From Gelidibacter gilvus (GTDB lineage Bacteria > Bacteroidota > Bacteroidia > Flavobacteriales > Flavobacteriaceae), in contig NZ_SDDZ01000010.1 of assembly GCF_004115975.1 (NCBI RefSeq), forward strand, positions 1 through 64,000: DNA of 64,000 nt, given 5' to 3'. A program made the position numbers and the translations under genes. The notes under the pieces were generated by a model. That model was not told the DNA's origin. It searched no databases and saw only the letters and a program-made list of their open reading frames with translations. This document shows, one piece after another, positions 43,801 through 52,788 of this stretch (its first letter is position 1; every line of letters starts with the position of its first letter).

Positions 43801-46227
43801 TTATATTTTAATTTGAAGTGTCATATACCAATTACGGGGCGCCGAAGGAATGATTCCCGGTCCCGGATATCCGGTGGCTCGTCTCGTAAAATAAGCATTA
43901 TCCAAAATATTGTTGATGCCAGTCTCCAATTTAAAGCGCTTGTAAGCATAGGACAAGGACACATCCATAATGTCATAACTCGGTATTTCCCCAATGATGC
44001 CACTGATATTTGCCGATTGTGAATTGGTCGCATCCGTAAACTGTTGTGAGAGATAGGTGTACTGTACATTTGCCATAAAGTTTCGATATCCAAATTTTAG
44101 ACCGGTCTTAATGTTCACATCGGGTACAAATTCCACTTGATTGCCCTTCACGTTTGACTGTTCCGACGCCGTGTATTCCGAATGGATAAATGAGGAATTG
44201 ATAAAATAATTCAAGCTGAACTCATTATTGAGCTCTAAAACTTTCTTCAGATTAAAATCAAATAAAGATTCCACGCCATACAAAACGGCATCACCAACAT
44301 TGCCACGTTCGCTGATGACCCGTCCATCAGGAAGTCCTTTTTGGACAAAACCAATGCGTCCATTATAGAACAAACCAAAAACGCCCAAGTCATAAGATAC
44401 TAAATTCTTGAAATTTCCACGAATGCCCACATCTGTGGTAAATCCTTTTTCATCCGTAATATTCGGATTCACGGCAAAAGCTGGATTATTGATATTGATA
44501 TCTGAATAGGTTACCGACCGGTAATTTTGCGAAAGGTTGCCATAGACTTCAAATGCAGTGTTAGGCTTATAACTTAAACCCAATCCCAAGAGCACAAACG
44601 AACGTTCAAAATCACGATTGTCTTCCACCGACTCCTCAAAAATGACATTGCCAGCAGCATCTGTATTGATGCGTTTATAAAACCCTTCACTTTGGGTTTT
44701 TATATATTCAAAACGAAATCCTGGAGTGATTGAAAATTGATCGGTGGCATAGAAAATATTTTCTCCGAAAACGGCGACATTCAAATTTGGAAAATCAAAG
44801 TTGGATTGATTTGCATAATTTGGATAACGTTCTGATTTCATCCCAAAATCTGGTCCGATGCCATCGCTGCCTGGACCTTGCTGCTCTGCATTATTGGCAC
44901 GGTAGAACTTAGTGCCCAGCAGAAACGTGGAGGCTTTGTCAAACACTTCATATTTGCTCAAGACTCGAGCTTCAAAACCATAATTCTTAAAATCACCTTT
45001 AATCAAATCACGCTCTGTCATTGGATCAATTTGATCCACACGATTGGTCCTGAATCCTAAGGCATAACGTGAAGCATTCAATCCGAAGGCATTGAAGCTA
45101 AAATTGGTATTCTCGGTGAATTTATGTTCAAATTTCAAATTGTACAATAACCAATCCACCTGAAACCAGTTCCGTGATCTGTTGCTCTGGTAAGGATCGT
45201 TATCAAACATCTGATCGGTCAATCCACCACCTTGTTGTGCCAAATAGCGCATATAGCTCAACTCTCCAGTTAAAGAGGTGTTTTCATTAAACTGATAGCC
45301 GATATGGGCATATACATTCTTCGATTCAAATTCGGAATTTGGTCGGAACCCATCGCCTTTCTTATAATTGAAAAAAGTATAATAACTCCACTTATTTTTT
45401 GTGCCACTGATGCTGGTAAAATTGGTGTACAAACCAAAACTGCCCAAAGTATTTCTTGTAATCAGTTCAAAAGGTTTATTGGGATTTGGCGATTTCATCT
45501 TAAAATTGATTAAACCTCCAAACTGCGTTCCGTATTGCAAGGACGCCGCACCACGGATGATCTGAATTTCACTTAAACCTTCAGCAGCTGGCGTGTAATA
45601 ACTTTCAGGATAGCCTAAAACGTCGGCACTGATGTCATACCCGTTTTGCCTCGTGTTGAAATTTGCGGTACGATTAGGATCCAATCCACGTCCGCCCACA
45701 TTGAGCTGTAAACCAGCATCATCATTTTGATAAATGTTCAATCCAGCCACCTGACTGTAAATTTGGCGCGCATTGTTAGAGGCCAAATTCGCCATGGACT
45801 GCTCCACCAAAACGACTTCGGTTTTCTTTCCAGCGAAAATTGACGTTCCCTCCACATCCTTCAATCGTGATAATTCAAAGACTTTCGTCTTTCTGGCGGT
45901 GACTTCCACTTCAGTTAAAGCAATGCCCAATTCGTCTATGGACACATTTAATGTTGTACTGCTGCTGACTTTTAATTGTAATTCTTTCGCTTCAAATTCA
46001 TAAGAGAAAAAGACCAGCGTGAGATTACTTTTTGTGGTGGTAAACTCGTACAATCCGGACGCATCTGTTCTGGTCAACAAGCCTGAAACCTTATCATAAA
46101 CATCAACATCGGCAACTGGTTGCTGGGTTCGTGCATTGGTAACAATTCCCGAAACCGTGTTTTGTGACAAGGCCGAAAAGCCTATCAAACACATTATAAA
46201 AACACTAAAATCCTTTAATTTCATCAT
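43801..46227 (-). CDS. FecA-like TonB-dependent receptor of the imelysin operon
   Basis: 808 residues. Signal peptide (about 1-22), carboxypeptidase-regulatory-like domain (about 24-105, VSGIVTNARTQQPVADVDVYD), plug (about 125-260, with SQVAGLNIYQNDDAGLQLNVGGRGLDPNR and IQIIRGAASLQYGTQFGGLINF), then a beta-barrel ending RNWYMTLQIKI. The plug resembles ferric-citrate FecA-type receptors more than SusC. Its start overlaps the upstream HTTM gene by 23 bp, so the two are translationally coupled. Last gene of a four-gene operon likely importing iron or another metal complex. Confidence 0.85.
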   Translation of the reverse strand: MMKLKDFSVFIMCLIGFSALSQNTVSGIVTNARTQQPVADVDVYDKVSGLLTRTDASGLYEFTTTKSNLTLVFFSYEFEAKELQLKVSSSTTLNVSIDELGIALTEVEVTARKTKVFELSRLKDVEGTSIFAGKKTEVVLVEQSMANLASNNARQIYSQVAGLNIYQNDDAGLQLNVGGRGLDPNRTANFNTRQNGYDISADVLGYPESYYTPAAEGLSEIQIIRGAASLQYGTQFGGLINFKMKSPNPNKPFELITRNTLGSFGLYTNFTSISGTKNKWSYYTFFNYKKGDGFRPNSEFESKNVYAHIGYQFNENTSLTGELSYMRYLAQQGGGLTDQMFDNDPYQSNRSRNWFQVDWLLYNLKFEHKFTENTNFSFNAFGLNASRYALGFRTNRVDQIDPMTERDLIKGDFKNYGFEARVLSKYEVFDKASTFLLGTKFYRANNAEQQGPGSDGIGPDFGMKSERYPNYANQSNFDFPNLNVAVFGENIFYATDQFSITPGFRFEYIKTQSEGFYKRINTDAAGNVIFEESVEDNRDFERSFVLLGLGLSYKPNTAFEVYGNLSQNYRSVTYSDININNPAFAVNPNITDEKGFTTDVGIRGNFKNLVSYDLGVFGLFYNGRIGFVQKGLPDGRVISERGNVGDAVLYGVESLFDFNLKKVLELNNEFSLNYFINSSFIHSEYTASEQSNVKGNQVEFVPDVNIKTGLKFGYRNFMANVQYTYLSQQFTDATNSQSANISGIIGEIPSYDIMDVSLSYAYKRFKLETGINNILDNAYFTRRATGYPGPGIIPSAPRNWYMTLQIKI

Positions 46228-47569
46228 GGAATGGTAAAATCCAGTTTTTAGACCGGAATGATTCTTTTTCTTTATATAAATCTATACGTGTATCAATGTA
46301 CGGCTGACTCAATCTGCCATTGAGAGCCACATAACTTTCTGCAAATACTTGAACATTTTTATGACCTTGACTTTTAAAATGGTCACCCAAGTAATGGGCG
46401 TATTCCAGAATAAAATCTGGCTGAAAACTCATCTGTTTCTCCTGAAATGAGGTTAAGAAATCGGAATTATCGACCAAAAAGCCGTGTCCAGTTTCTGAAT
46501 CTACAATTTTAAAGGCGGTGTTACCCATTTTCTCCATGAGCATCACCCGCCATGAAAACCGAAAACCTTCTTCAGTCCAGAACAATTCGTTGGGATATAA
46601 AAGATAGCGAAAGGGAAAAGTGATCTGAAAAACGAAAAACAAGGTGATAATTGGGAGTACCAGTTTTTGTTTTTTGCAGTGATAGATTTGTGTTTTTAAG
46701 TTTTCTGAATAGACTCTAAATGGTTTCAATAGCTTTCTGAACACATTTAAAATACGTAGATGAAAATCCGCATCAAAAAATATGAGCGTGGTGACAATCA
46801 TAATGTACGGAAACATGCCGATGGGAAACAAAACCCGAGTGAACACATGAAAGAAAACCACCAATCCAAAGGCAAACCAGCGCGTGCGTTTGGTGATCAA
46901 TAAAAACGGAATGATCAAATCATAGATCATTCCAGACCAACTCATAGCGTAGTGGAACCATTCCTGTTGCATAAATGAATTTCCTATAAAAGGAAGGTCA
47001 TATTTTGAAGGCAACCAGATTTTTAACGGCATGGCTTTAAATAACCAATCGGAGTTTATTTTGGCGAATCCTGCATAGATATAAACGACGCCCACCAATA
47101 ATTTAATACTGTCAATGGTCCATTTGGGGATGGCCGTATAGGTTTTCTTCTTGAGAAGATTATCAACAGAAAAATAAGCGTTTGCAGGCAAAAAAATCAT
47201 TAAAAAACTCAACACACTTATAAAATAGTAATGGTTGAGATACGCGCTTTTATCCATGAGTTCGATATAGGTGAAACTCAAGAAGAACGCGATGATGGCG
47301 ATGCGATATTTCAATCCGATGGCCACCAAAAATGCTGAAATTCCACACACCGCAAATATCAGATAAGTGTAATCGCCAATAGGTTTGATCCATTCAAAAC
47401 CATAATATGAAAAATGGAATTTGGGCAGGATATAAAGCGTCTCTATCCAACCATTCCACCAAAAGCGTAGGATACTGAGAAGCATCATCACGCCAAAGCC
47501 GATCCGAAAAACCGCCAAGGGCGCTGGATGGGTTTGATTGTTTAGATATGTTTTAACCCTTGTGCTCAT
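46205..47569 (-). CDS. HTTM-domain membrane protein
   Basis: 454 residues with several membrane helices in the first about 300 (FRIGFGVMMLLSILRFWWNGW, FFLSFTYIELMDKSAYLNHYYF, LLVGVVYIYAGFAKINSDWLF), followed by a soluble C-terminal part (about 330-454). This is the horizontally-transferred-transmembrane (HTTM) family, related to the membrane part of vitamin K-dependent gamma-carboxylase. The YAGFAKINSDWL segment is typical. Biochemical role in bacteria is unclear. It sits between imelysin-like and TonB-receptor genes and overlaps the receptor start, so it likely serves the same uptake or surface process. Confidence 0.8.
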   Translation of the reverse strand: MSTRVKTYLNNQTHPAPLAVFRIGFGVMMLLSILRFWWNGWIETLYILPKFHFSYYGFEWIKPIGDYTYLIFAVCGISAFLVAIGLKYRIAIIAFFLSFTYIELMDKSAYLNHYYFISVLSFLMIFLPANAYFSVDNLLKKKTYTAIPKWTIDSIKLLVGVVYIYAGFAKINSDWLFKAMPLKIWLPSKYDLPFIGNSFMQQEWFHYAMSWSGMIYDLIIPFLLITKRTRWFAFGLVVFFHVFTRVLFPIGMFPYIMIVTTLIFFDADFHLRILNVFRKLLKPFRVYSENLKTQIYHCKKQKLVLPIITLFFVFQITFPFRYLLYPNELFWTEEGFRFSWRVMLMEKMGNTAFKIVDSETGHGFLVDNSDFLTSFQEKQMSFQPDFILEYAHYLGDHFKSQGHKNVQVFAESYVALNGRLSQPYIDTRIDLYKEKESFRSKNWILPFHDEIKGF

Positions 47570-47574
47570 AAAAC

Positions 47575-47615
47575 CAAAAAAGAAGATTCTCTAAGTCATT
47601 TAAAGAATCTTCTTT
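47575..47615 (-). terminator. Hairpin between imelysin-like and HTTM genes
   Basis: AAGAAGATTCT (47580-47590) pairs with AGAATCTTCTT (47604-47614); on the - strand a T run follows. It lies between the imelysin-like stop (47638) and the HTTM start (47569). It may be a partial terminator lowering downstream expression. Confidence 0.6.
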
Positions 47616-47637
47616 GTCATATGTATTACCTTAAATA

Positions 47638-48759
47638 TTAATCGCCATCAGCATCTACGTAATCCACGCTAATATTAAAAGCCTGGACCATGTCCACCTT
47701 TAGATACACCACTGCCCTTTGCAGAGCATCATAAGCAACGGTCATCTTTGTGTTATCAGTGACAATCTGCTTACTGAAATTCGAGTTTAATCCTTCTATT
47801 TTAGTCCGCGCTTCATTGAATTGTGCGTTGATGATAGCACTCAGGTTTTGACCATTTCTATCAACTTTCAAATATTCCAGATACGTTTTAAAACTCGCAC
47901 CAGTTGTTGAGCCATTAAAAGATTTTCCATTGAACACATCTTGAACGGCATTTAGAGCTTCAAGAGTCAATGCTTTTGAAACCTCCTGATTGTAGTAGCC
48001 TTCCACTTTATCCGCTAAAGGTGTTGTAGAAAAAACACCTGATGGAATTCCGATTTTATTGGCACGCAAGCCCTTTTCATAATAGAAAATAAAATCATTG
48101 ACAAACTTGTTCAAAGAACTTGTTGCCGTATTTTTTGAAGAATTCACGAATTGGTCACGATATCCAGAAGTCCAATCGGTGATGACTTGTTGTGTCAAGT
48201 TGTCCATTCGGTTGATCACATCGGTCAAATAATCCTTGTAGCCTTCTGCTTTGGGATCTGATGTAAATTTTGCCACGATTCCTGCATCATCTGCAGCAAC
48301 ACCATATAAGAGATAATCCAACGCTGGAAACCCTTGTGCATCGTGATAATTGGGTGTGTTTAAATCGTAATTGCCAGTGCTTACGCCATTCTCAATATCA
48401 GAAACCGTAACTGGATAAATATTCATAAAATAATAATATTCATTTAAAGCCTCAGCCTTTCCAATATTGAACATTTCCACATGCTGCCAAGCTTTGTAAG
48501 CGATCAGCCAATTTTTCCTGGCGGCTTCCAAAGTGCTTTGATTTGGCGTTGCCACAAAGCTCTCAATGGATCCTTTTAAGGTGGTCAATTTTGGTCCAAA
48601 ATCCTGATAGGCTGGAATGATGATATTATCTGCCAGGTTTTTCAATAATGCCGATCGGTCAAAATCATCGGTACCAGACCCGCCCTTGTCCGAATCATCA
48701 GTGGAGCTACAGCCCATTATAAGTGCCAAACCAAAAACTAACGCTATATTTTTAATCAT
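47638..48759 (-). CDS. Imelysin-like (peptidase M75 superfamily) lipoprotein
   Basis: 373 residues. Lipoprotein signal MIKNIALVFGLALIMGC (Cys17) with a Ser/Asp/Gly-rich linker. Two helical-bundle halves of the imelysin fold: ARKNWLIAYKAWQHVEMFN (first half) and GFPALDYLLYG (the position of the GxHxxE motif), then a second half from about residue 250. The catalytic-type motif reads GFPALD rather than GxHxxE, as in iron-regulated imelysin-like proteins that are not expected to be peptidases. Likely a surface protein in iron acquisition, downstream of the DUF4856 gene. Confidence 0.85.
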   Translation of the reverse strand: MIKNIALVFGLALIMGCSSTDDSDKGGSGTDDFDRSALLKNLADNIIIPAYQDFGPKLTTLKGSIESFVATPNQSTLEAARKNWLIAYKAWQHVEMFNIGKAEALNEYYYFMNIYPVTVSDIENGVSTGNYDLNTPNYHDAQGFPALDYLLYGVAADDAGIVAKFTSDPKAEGYKDYLTDVINRMDNLTQQVITDWTSGYRDQFVNSSKNTATSSLNKFVNDFIFYYEKGLRANKIGIPSGVFSTTPLADKVEGYYNQEVSKALTLEALNAVQDVFNGKSFNGSTTGASFKTYLEYLKVDRNGQNLSAIINAQFNEARTKIEGLNSNFSKQIVTDNTKMTVAYDALQRAVVYLKVDMVQAFNISVDYVDADGD

Positions 48760-48842
48760 GTGAATTGATTTTCTTAATAATTATGCAAATTTAAAGCGGA
48801 AGTGATTGCCTTCCTAGAAGAGCAACCACTTCGCCTCTATTT

Positions 48843-50042
48843 TTAGTTGGCTGCCTGAGCTACTGTAAAACCGAATTTTGTCGCAATAGTTTCAGCCATG
48901 CTGTCTAACGTTTCCGGAGAAACATCCCAAAAGCCATTTCCTTCCATTAAGGTGTCCATAAAAGACATGACGTCTTCATGTGTAAAATAAGGGGAACTTG
49001 TACTTGGCTGTCTTGTAAACTGTAAGCTATTGATAAATCCGTAGGCTTCAGATAAGGCGTGAAAAGCACTTGCCATATCTCCTGCTGCCATTTTCTCTTT
49101 TCCACTTTGCAAATAATGAACCGCACGAACGGCTGGAACTTTTGAAATATTTTCTCTAATAATTTCAACTTGTGCATCTCTCACTTCGTAGTTTGTCGCT
49201 ACAATTGCAGCTCTACCCGATTTCAGGGCATCATATACTGCTAAAGCTGTCCCTGCAAAATCAGGATCTGAATCGACCTGCTTTAAATAGGTATTTAAAA
49301 AACTGTCGGCCCCTAAAACGGGAACTGAAGGATTAACTTCATTACCGTATAAATAGCCATAAGCTTCGTCCCATTTGTGCTCCATGGTTGTATAAGATTT
49401 GCCTTCATCGACAATGCCGTTATTATTGTTTTGAATATTTGAAGCCTCATCCAATACAGAAGTGCTTAAATAATGATTTAACATTTGATCCGTCATTAAA
49501 CCGCCAATTAACGATTTGGCAATAGCCTGATCCAATTCAAGACCTTTCCCATCAACATATCTTACAGTTCCACCGCCGGCTTGTTGTAATTGGCCAGCCG
49601 TTCCTGAAGTTGCGATAGTTTCCCAATTTGTAAATACGGTAGTCGCTTGTTGCTCAATCCAAGAATCCATCACGCTTTTAATTTGATTGGAAACTGTAGT
49701 ATTGGCAGAAAAATAGTCTTTTGATGCGGCTACTTTGCTGCGTATATTTTTTCCAGAGGCATTGAAATCAGCAACAGAAAAATCATTTCCACCTTCAACA
49801 TGCGCGAACATGGCCTGAAGATCAGCGGCAGATTTAGTATTGTCTTTTAGGGCGGAGAGAAATTCCTGAGCCATTTTAATACGGGTGGTCTGACCGTTGA
49901 AATCTACAGTAGACTTACCATCTCTCATGAATTTATAGGTTAATGGTGCTTCCACTTGCGGATTTGAATTGATGTCATCATCATTTGAACATGATGTAAA
50001 TAGCACTGAAGTAATGGCTATTCCTAATATAATTTTCCTCAT
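48843..50042 (-). CDS. DUF4856 lipoprotein, first gene of metal-uptake operon
   Basis: 399 residues. Lipoprotein signal MRKIILGIAITSVLFTSC (Cys18) and an acidic linker NDDDINSN. The mature protein is a DUF4856 protein: YKFMRDGKSTVDFNGQTTRIKMAQEFLSALKD, GGLMTDQMLNHYLST, KWDEAYGYLYGN and HALSEAYGFINSLQFTRQPS. Members sit next to imelysin and TonB-receptor genes in Bacteroidota. Probably surface-exposed; binding function unknown. Preceded by a good promoter and an inverted repeat. Confidence 0.8.
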   Translation of the reverse strand: MRKIILGIAITSVLFTSCSNDDDINSNPQVEAPLTYKFMRDGKSTVDFNGQTTRIKMAQEFLSALKDNTKSAADLQAMFAHVEGGNDFSVADFNASGKNIRSKVAASKDYFSANTTVSNQIKSVMDSWIEQQATTVFTNWETIATSGTAGQLQQAGGGTVRYVDGKGLELDQAIAKSLIGGLMTDQMLNHYLSTSVLDEASNIQNNNNGIVDEGKSYTTMEHKWDEAYGYLYGNEVNPSVPVLGADSFLNTYLKQVDSDPDFAGTALAVYDALKSGRAAIVATNYEVRDAQVEIIRENISKVPAVRAVHYLQSGKEKMAAGDMASAFHALSEAYGFINSLQFTRQPSTSSPYFTHEDVMSFMDTLMEGNGFWDVSPETLDSMAETIATKFGFTVAQAAN

Positions 50043-50084
50043 TCTTATTTAGTCTTAATATAAATACTTGATATATTTAGAGTA

Positions 50085-50115
50085 CAAAAATAAGTTAGGA
50101 TTTTAAAATCACCAA
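50085..50115 (-). promoter_or_regulatory. Promoter of the DUF4856-imelysin-HTTM-TonB operon
   Basis: On the - strand TTG (50113-50115), then 20 bp, then TATTTTTG (50085-50092), a full match to the Bacteroidota TTG/TAnnTTTG promoter. It lies 43 bp before the first start codon. The leucine-dehydrogenase promoter at 62741 has the same sequence and 20-bp spacing. Confidence 0.7.
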
Positions 50116-50117
50116 AG

Positions 50118-50142
50118 CTTATTTAGACTAATTTCAAATAAG
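50118..50142. promoter_or_regulatory. Inverted repeat just upstream of the operon promoter
   Basis: CTTATTT at 50118-50124 and AAATAAG at 50136-50142 are exact complements around an 11-bp centre (agactaatttc) that is itself partly symmetric. It abuts the -33 element. A plausible operator, for example for a Fur- or AraC-type regulator, but the regulator cannot be named from sequence. Confidence 0.45.
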
Positions 50143-50219
50143 AAAATAAAAACTAAATTATATGTTGAGTATGAGAATATTGCAAGCGATAAAAAAGTCA
50201 ATATTCTGAAAAATAATTT

Positions 50220-51080
50220 TTAGTGGTAAGATGTGAAAATTTTGGTCGCTTCATTGTATGCACTTTCAAAACTCAAGGCGTTCAGTGTATTGCGCTGTTT
50301 TGAAGTAAAATAAGAGAGTAATTTTTCGGTGGGCATATTTCCGGTCAATTCATCCTTTGCCATTGGGCAACCGCCAAAACCTTGAATGGCACCATCAAAA
50401 CGGAGACAGCCGGCTTTATAGGCCGCATCCACTTTTTCATGCCACGATGTTGGCGTTGTATGAAGATGTGCGCCAAATTCGATATTTGGGTATTTTGGAA
50501 TCAAGTTAGAAAACAGATAATTTATATTCTCCGGATTGGACGTTCCCACCGTATCACTTAACGATAGAATCTTAACACCCATATTTGCCAAACGCTCAGT
50601 CCATTCGCCCACAATATCCACATTCCACGGATCGCCATAAGGATTTCCGAAACCCATGGAGATATAAACCACCACCTCTTTTCCTGTCTTATCGGCGATT
50701 TCCAGAATCTCATCCAAAGTCACAACGGATTCCGCAATCGTTTTATGGGTATTACGCATTTGGAAGTTTTCTGAAATTGAAAAAGGATAACCCAAATAAT
50801 TTATTTCAGGATGTGTGGCCGCGTCTTCAGCCCCTCGGGTGTTGGCGATAATTGCCAAAAGTTTGCTTTTGGTTGTGGAAAGGTCAAGCTTGGAAAGCAC
50901 CTCAGCAGTATCCACCATTTGTGGAATCGCTTTAGGGGACACAAAACTCCCGAAGTCGATGGTATCAAACCCAACGCGCAGTAATGACTGAATGTACTGG
51001 ACTTTCTTTTCAGTAGGAATAAAATCCCTGATGCCTTGCATGGCATCACGTGGACATTCGATTATTTTAACCTGTTGCAT
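50220..51080 (-). CDS. Hydroxymethylglutaryl-CoA lyase
   Basis: 286 residues, a DRE-TIM metallolyase barrel. Active-site landmarks: ECPRDAMQG near the start (residues 9-16, the family's PRDGxQ), metal ligands H205 and H207 (GAHLHTT), and the signature GFGGCPMAKDELTGNMPTE with catalytic Cys238 and Asn248. It cleaves HMG-CoA to acetoacetate and acetyl-CoA in leucine breakdown. The ECP start (usually EVGP) is a mild variant. Monocistronic. Confidence 0.93.
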   Translation of the reverse strand: MQQVKIIECPRDAMQGIRDFIPTEKKVQYIQSLLRVGFDTIDFGSFVSPKAIPQMVDTAEVLSKLDLSTTKSKLLAIIANTRGAEDAATHPEINYLGYPFSISENFQMRNTHKTIAESVVTLDEILEIADKTGKEVVVYISMGFGNPYGDPWNVDIVGEWTERLANMGVKILSLSDTVGTSNPENINYLFSNLIPKYPNIEFGAHLHTTPTSWHEKVDAAYKAGCLRFDGAIQGFGGCPMAKDELTGNMPTEKLLSYFTSKQRNTLNALSFESAYNEATKIFTSYH

Positions 51081-51177
51081 GGGCTCAAAGATATGAATTC
51101 CTACGTATGAAGGAATCTTTCAAATCAAAAAAAGAAGGGGTTTAGAATATCAAATGTTATAAATAAGGGAAGAAATA

Positions 51178-51212
51178 CGGACTTTTAAGAATAAAATCTT
51201 TTTAAAAGTCCG
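51178..51212 (-). terminator. Hairpin after the lipoprotein gene
   Basis: CGGACTTTTA pairs perfectly with TAAAAGTCCG across a 15-nt loop, 9 bp beyond the stop at 51221. The T run lies within the stem, so termination is likely but not certain. Confidence 0.55.
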
Positions 51213-51220
51213 CATTTCAA

Positions 51221-51934
51221 TTACTTACATTTTGCAATCACCTTTTCAGCTAGTTTTTTTGCCAATTCCCGATTCTCATCAGGATCATTACTAATTTTTG
51301 TTAAGATCGTAAAATTGGCTCTTCCAGCTAGAACCACTAACTCCCCGCCCCATTGGTCACTCCACTTGTACCAAGAACTAGAACCCAAACCTTCAACAGC
51401 GTCCCAACTCGATTTAGCTCTCACTTTCATGAAGTCTTTACCGGTCTCTTTAACTTCCTCATCTGCTTTTTCTAGATTTTTCTGAATTTTCTCTAATTCG
51501 GCATCAGACAATTTTTTATAGCTCATGTCGAAAGAGCTAATGGCCGACTTCAATTCTTTTTTATCTGAATAAAACGAAAGATTTTTAATTCCGATGGTAT
51601 TTTGATCAGGAACATCCATTTTCATATTGCTCACTTCCATCGTAAAAGAAGGCCTATCACTTTCCCAAGTGTAAATATGTTGACCATAACTGCCTGAACG
51701 CAATTCTACTTTCGCTTTATCAGCTATGGGATAAACAGAGGCCATTTCCTCTTTGGTAAGCAATGTTCCGTAATCGTCCTCAAAATCTTTTAAGCAGTCG
51801 TAAGATTTACCGCTGTCCTTGTTACTCACCTTCTCGGTGGCATTGTCCGATGTACCATCTGAAGATTCTTTTTTTTCAGAGTTGCAAGAGAAGAGCATAA
51901 AAGCAAGTCCTGCAAGAAATGTGATTTTTTTCAT
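51221..51934 (-). CDS. Lipoprotein, unknown function
   Basis: 237 residues. Lipoprotein signal MKKITFLAGLAFMLFSC (Cys17) with a charged Ser/Asp/Glu-rich linker (NSEKKESSDGTSDN). The mature part has a CLKDFEDDYGTLLTKEEMASVYP start and is rich in charged helices, with a C-terminal ELAKKLAEKVIAKC. No family recognised. Two further Cys (near 50 and at 236) could pair. Confidence 0.55.
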   Translation of the reverse strand: MKKITFLAGLAFMLFSCNSEKKESSDGTSDNATEKVSNKDSGKSYDCLKDFEDDYGTLLTKEEMASVYPIADKAKVELRSGSYGQHIYTWESDRPSFTMEVSNMKMDVPDQNTIGIKNLSFYSDKKELKSAISSFDMSYKKLSDAELEKIQKNLEKADEEVKETGKDFMKVRAKSSWDAVEGLGSSSWYKWSDQWGGELVVLAGRANFTILTKISNDPDENRELAKKLAEKVIAKCK

Positions 51935-52040
51935 AATAAAATATAATTTTGGTTCCTGGCTAAATTACATCTATTACGTTAATTTTCATCGTCAAAAAAG
52001 AGCAAATCATCTTGAAATCAAACCATTGAATTCCCAATAA

Positions 52041-52072
52041 AAGAAGTTTAAGCCAAAACAAAGGCTCTTCTT
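52041..52072 (-). terminator. Hairpin overlapping the LysE-like stop codon
   Basis: AAGAAG/CTTCTT outer arms and AGCC/GGCT inner arms, with a T-rich - strand tail. Overlaps the last bases of the LysE-like gene. Confidence 0.45.
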
Positions 52073-52685
52073 AAGCTGCAATTATATAAAGTGCAATACC
52101 TACAAAAACAACAATCTGGAGCCATTTTAAAAAAGTGCCAACACCTTTTCTTTCTATTATGAATTTGGAGATACGCCCTGCCAATAATGCGATAGCACTA
52201 AAGATGATGAAAGAAACAACCATAAATGTAATTCCCAAGATATAAAATTGAACCACCGTATTTCCATCTTTATCCCAAAGGAAGCCGGGGAAAAATGCCA
52301 AAAAGAAAATCATGACTTTCGGATTTACCAAATTCATGATCACTCCCGTTTTAAAAAGCTGCATGTAGGATTTCTTGGGTGCATCTTCTGACCATGAGAT
52401 GTGATCATCACTCTTATAAACTTTGAATGCCAAGTAAAGTAAATAGCAAGCTCCCAAAACTTTTATTCCATAAAAAAGTTCATCTGAAGCTGTAATAATT
52501 GCTGAAATACCAAACGCCAATAGTGTCGTATGCACAATACAGCCACTTATAAGACCAGCCGTTGTGGCGATGCCGCTTTTAGTACCATTAACCAAAGATT
52601 GGGTCAACACATAAATGTTGTCTGGCCCCGGTGCTATGGCCAAAGCAAGGGTAGCAACTGAAAAAGAAAGGAGAGTTTCTATCAT
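52071..52685 (-). CDS. LysE-family amino-acid exporter
   Basis: 204 residues with six membrane helices and the RhtB/LysE signature near the start: ALAIAPGPDNIYVLTQSLVNGTKSGIATTAGLISGC. Exports amino acids or similar small metabolites through the inner membrane. Specificity unknown. The start and length match the family. Not obviously linked to its neighbours. Confidence 0.9.
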   Translation of the reverse strand: MIETLLSFSVATLALAIAPGPDNIYVLTQSLVNGTKSGIATTAGLISGCIVHTTLLAFGISAIITASDELFYGIKVLGACYLLYLAFKVYKSDDHISWSEDAPKKSYMQLFKTGVIMNLVNPKVMIFFLAFFPGFLWDKDGNTVVQFYILGITFMVVSFIIFSAIALLAGRISKFIIERKGVGTFLKWLQIVVFVGIALYIIAA

Positions 52686-52788
52686 AAAAAAAGACCTAAG
52701 ATCGCTGCGCTTCTAGAAACAAGATTTTAGACGGACATTTATTAAAACTATTTGATAGGAGCGGTAATTTATAGTACATCTTCTGCCT

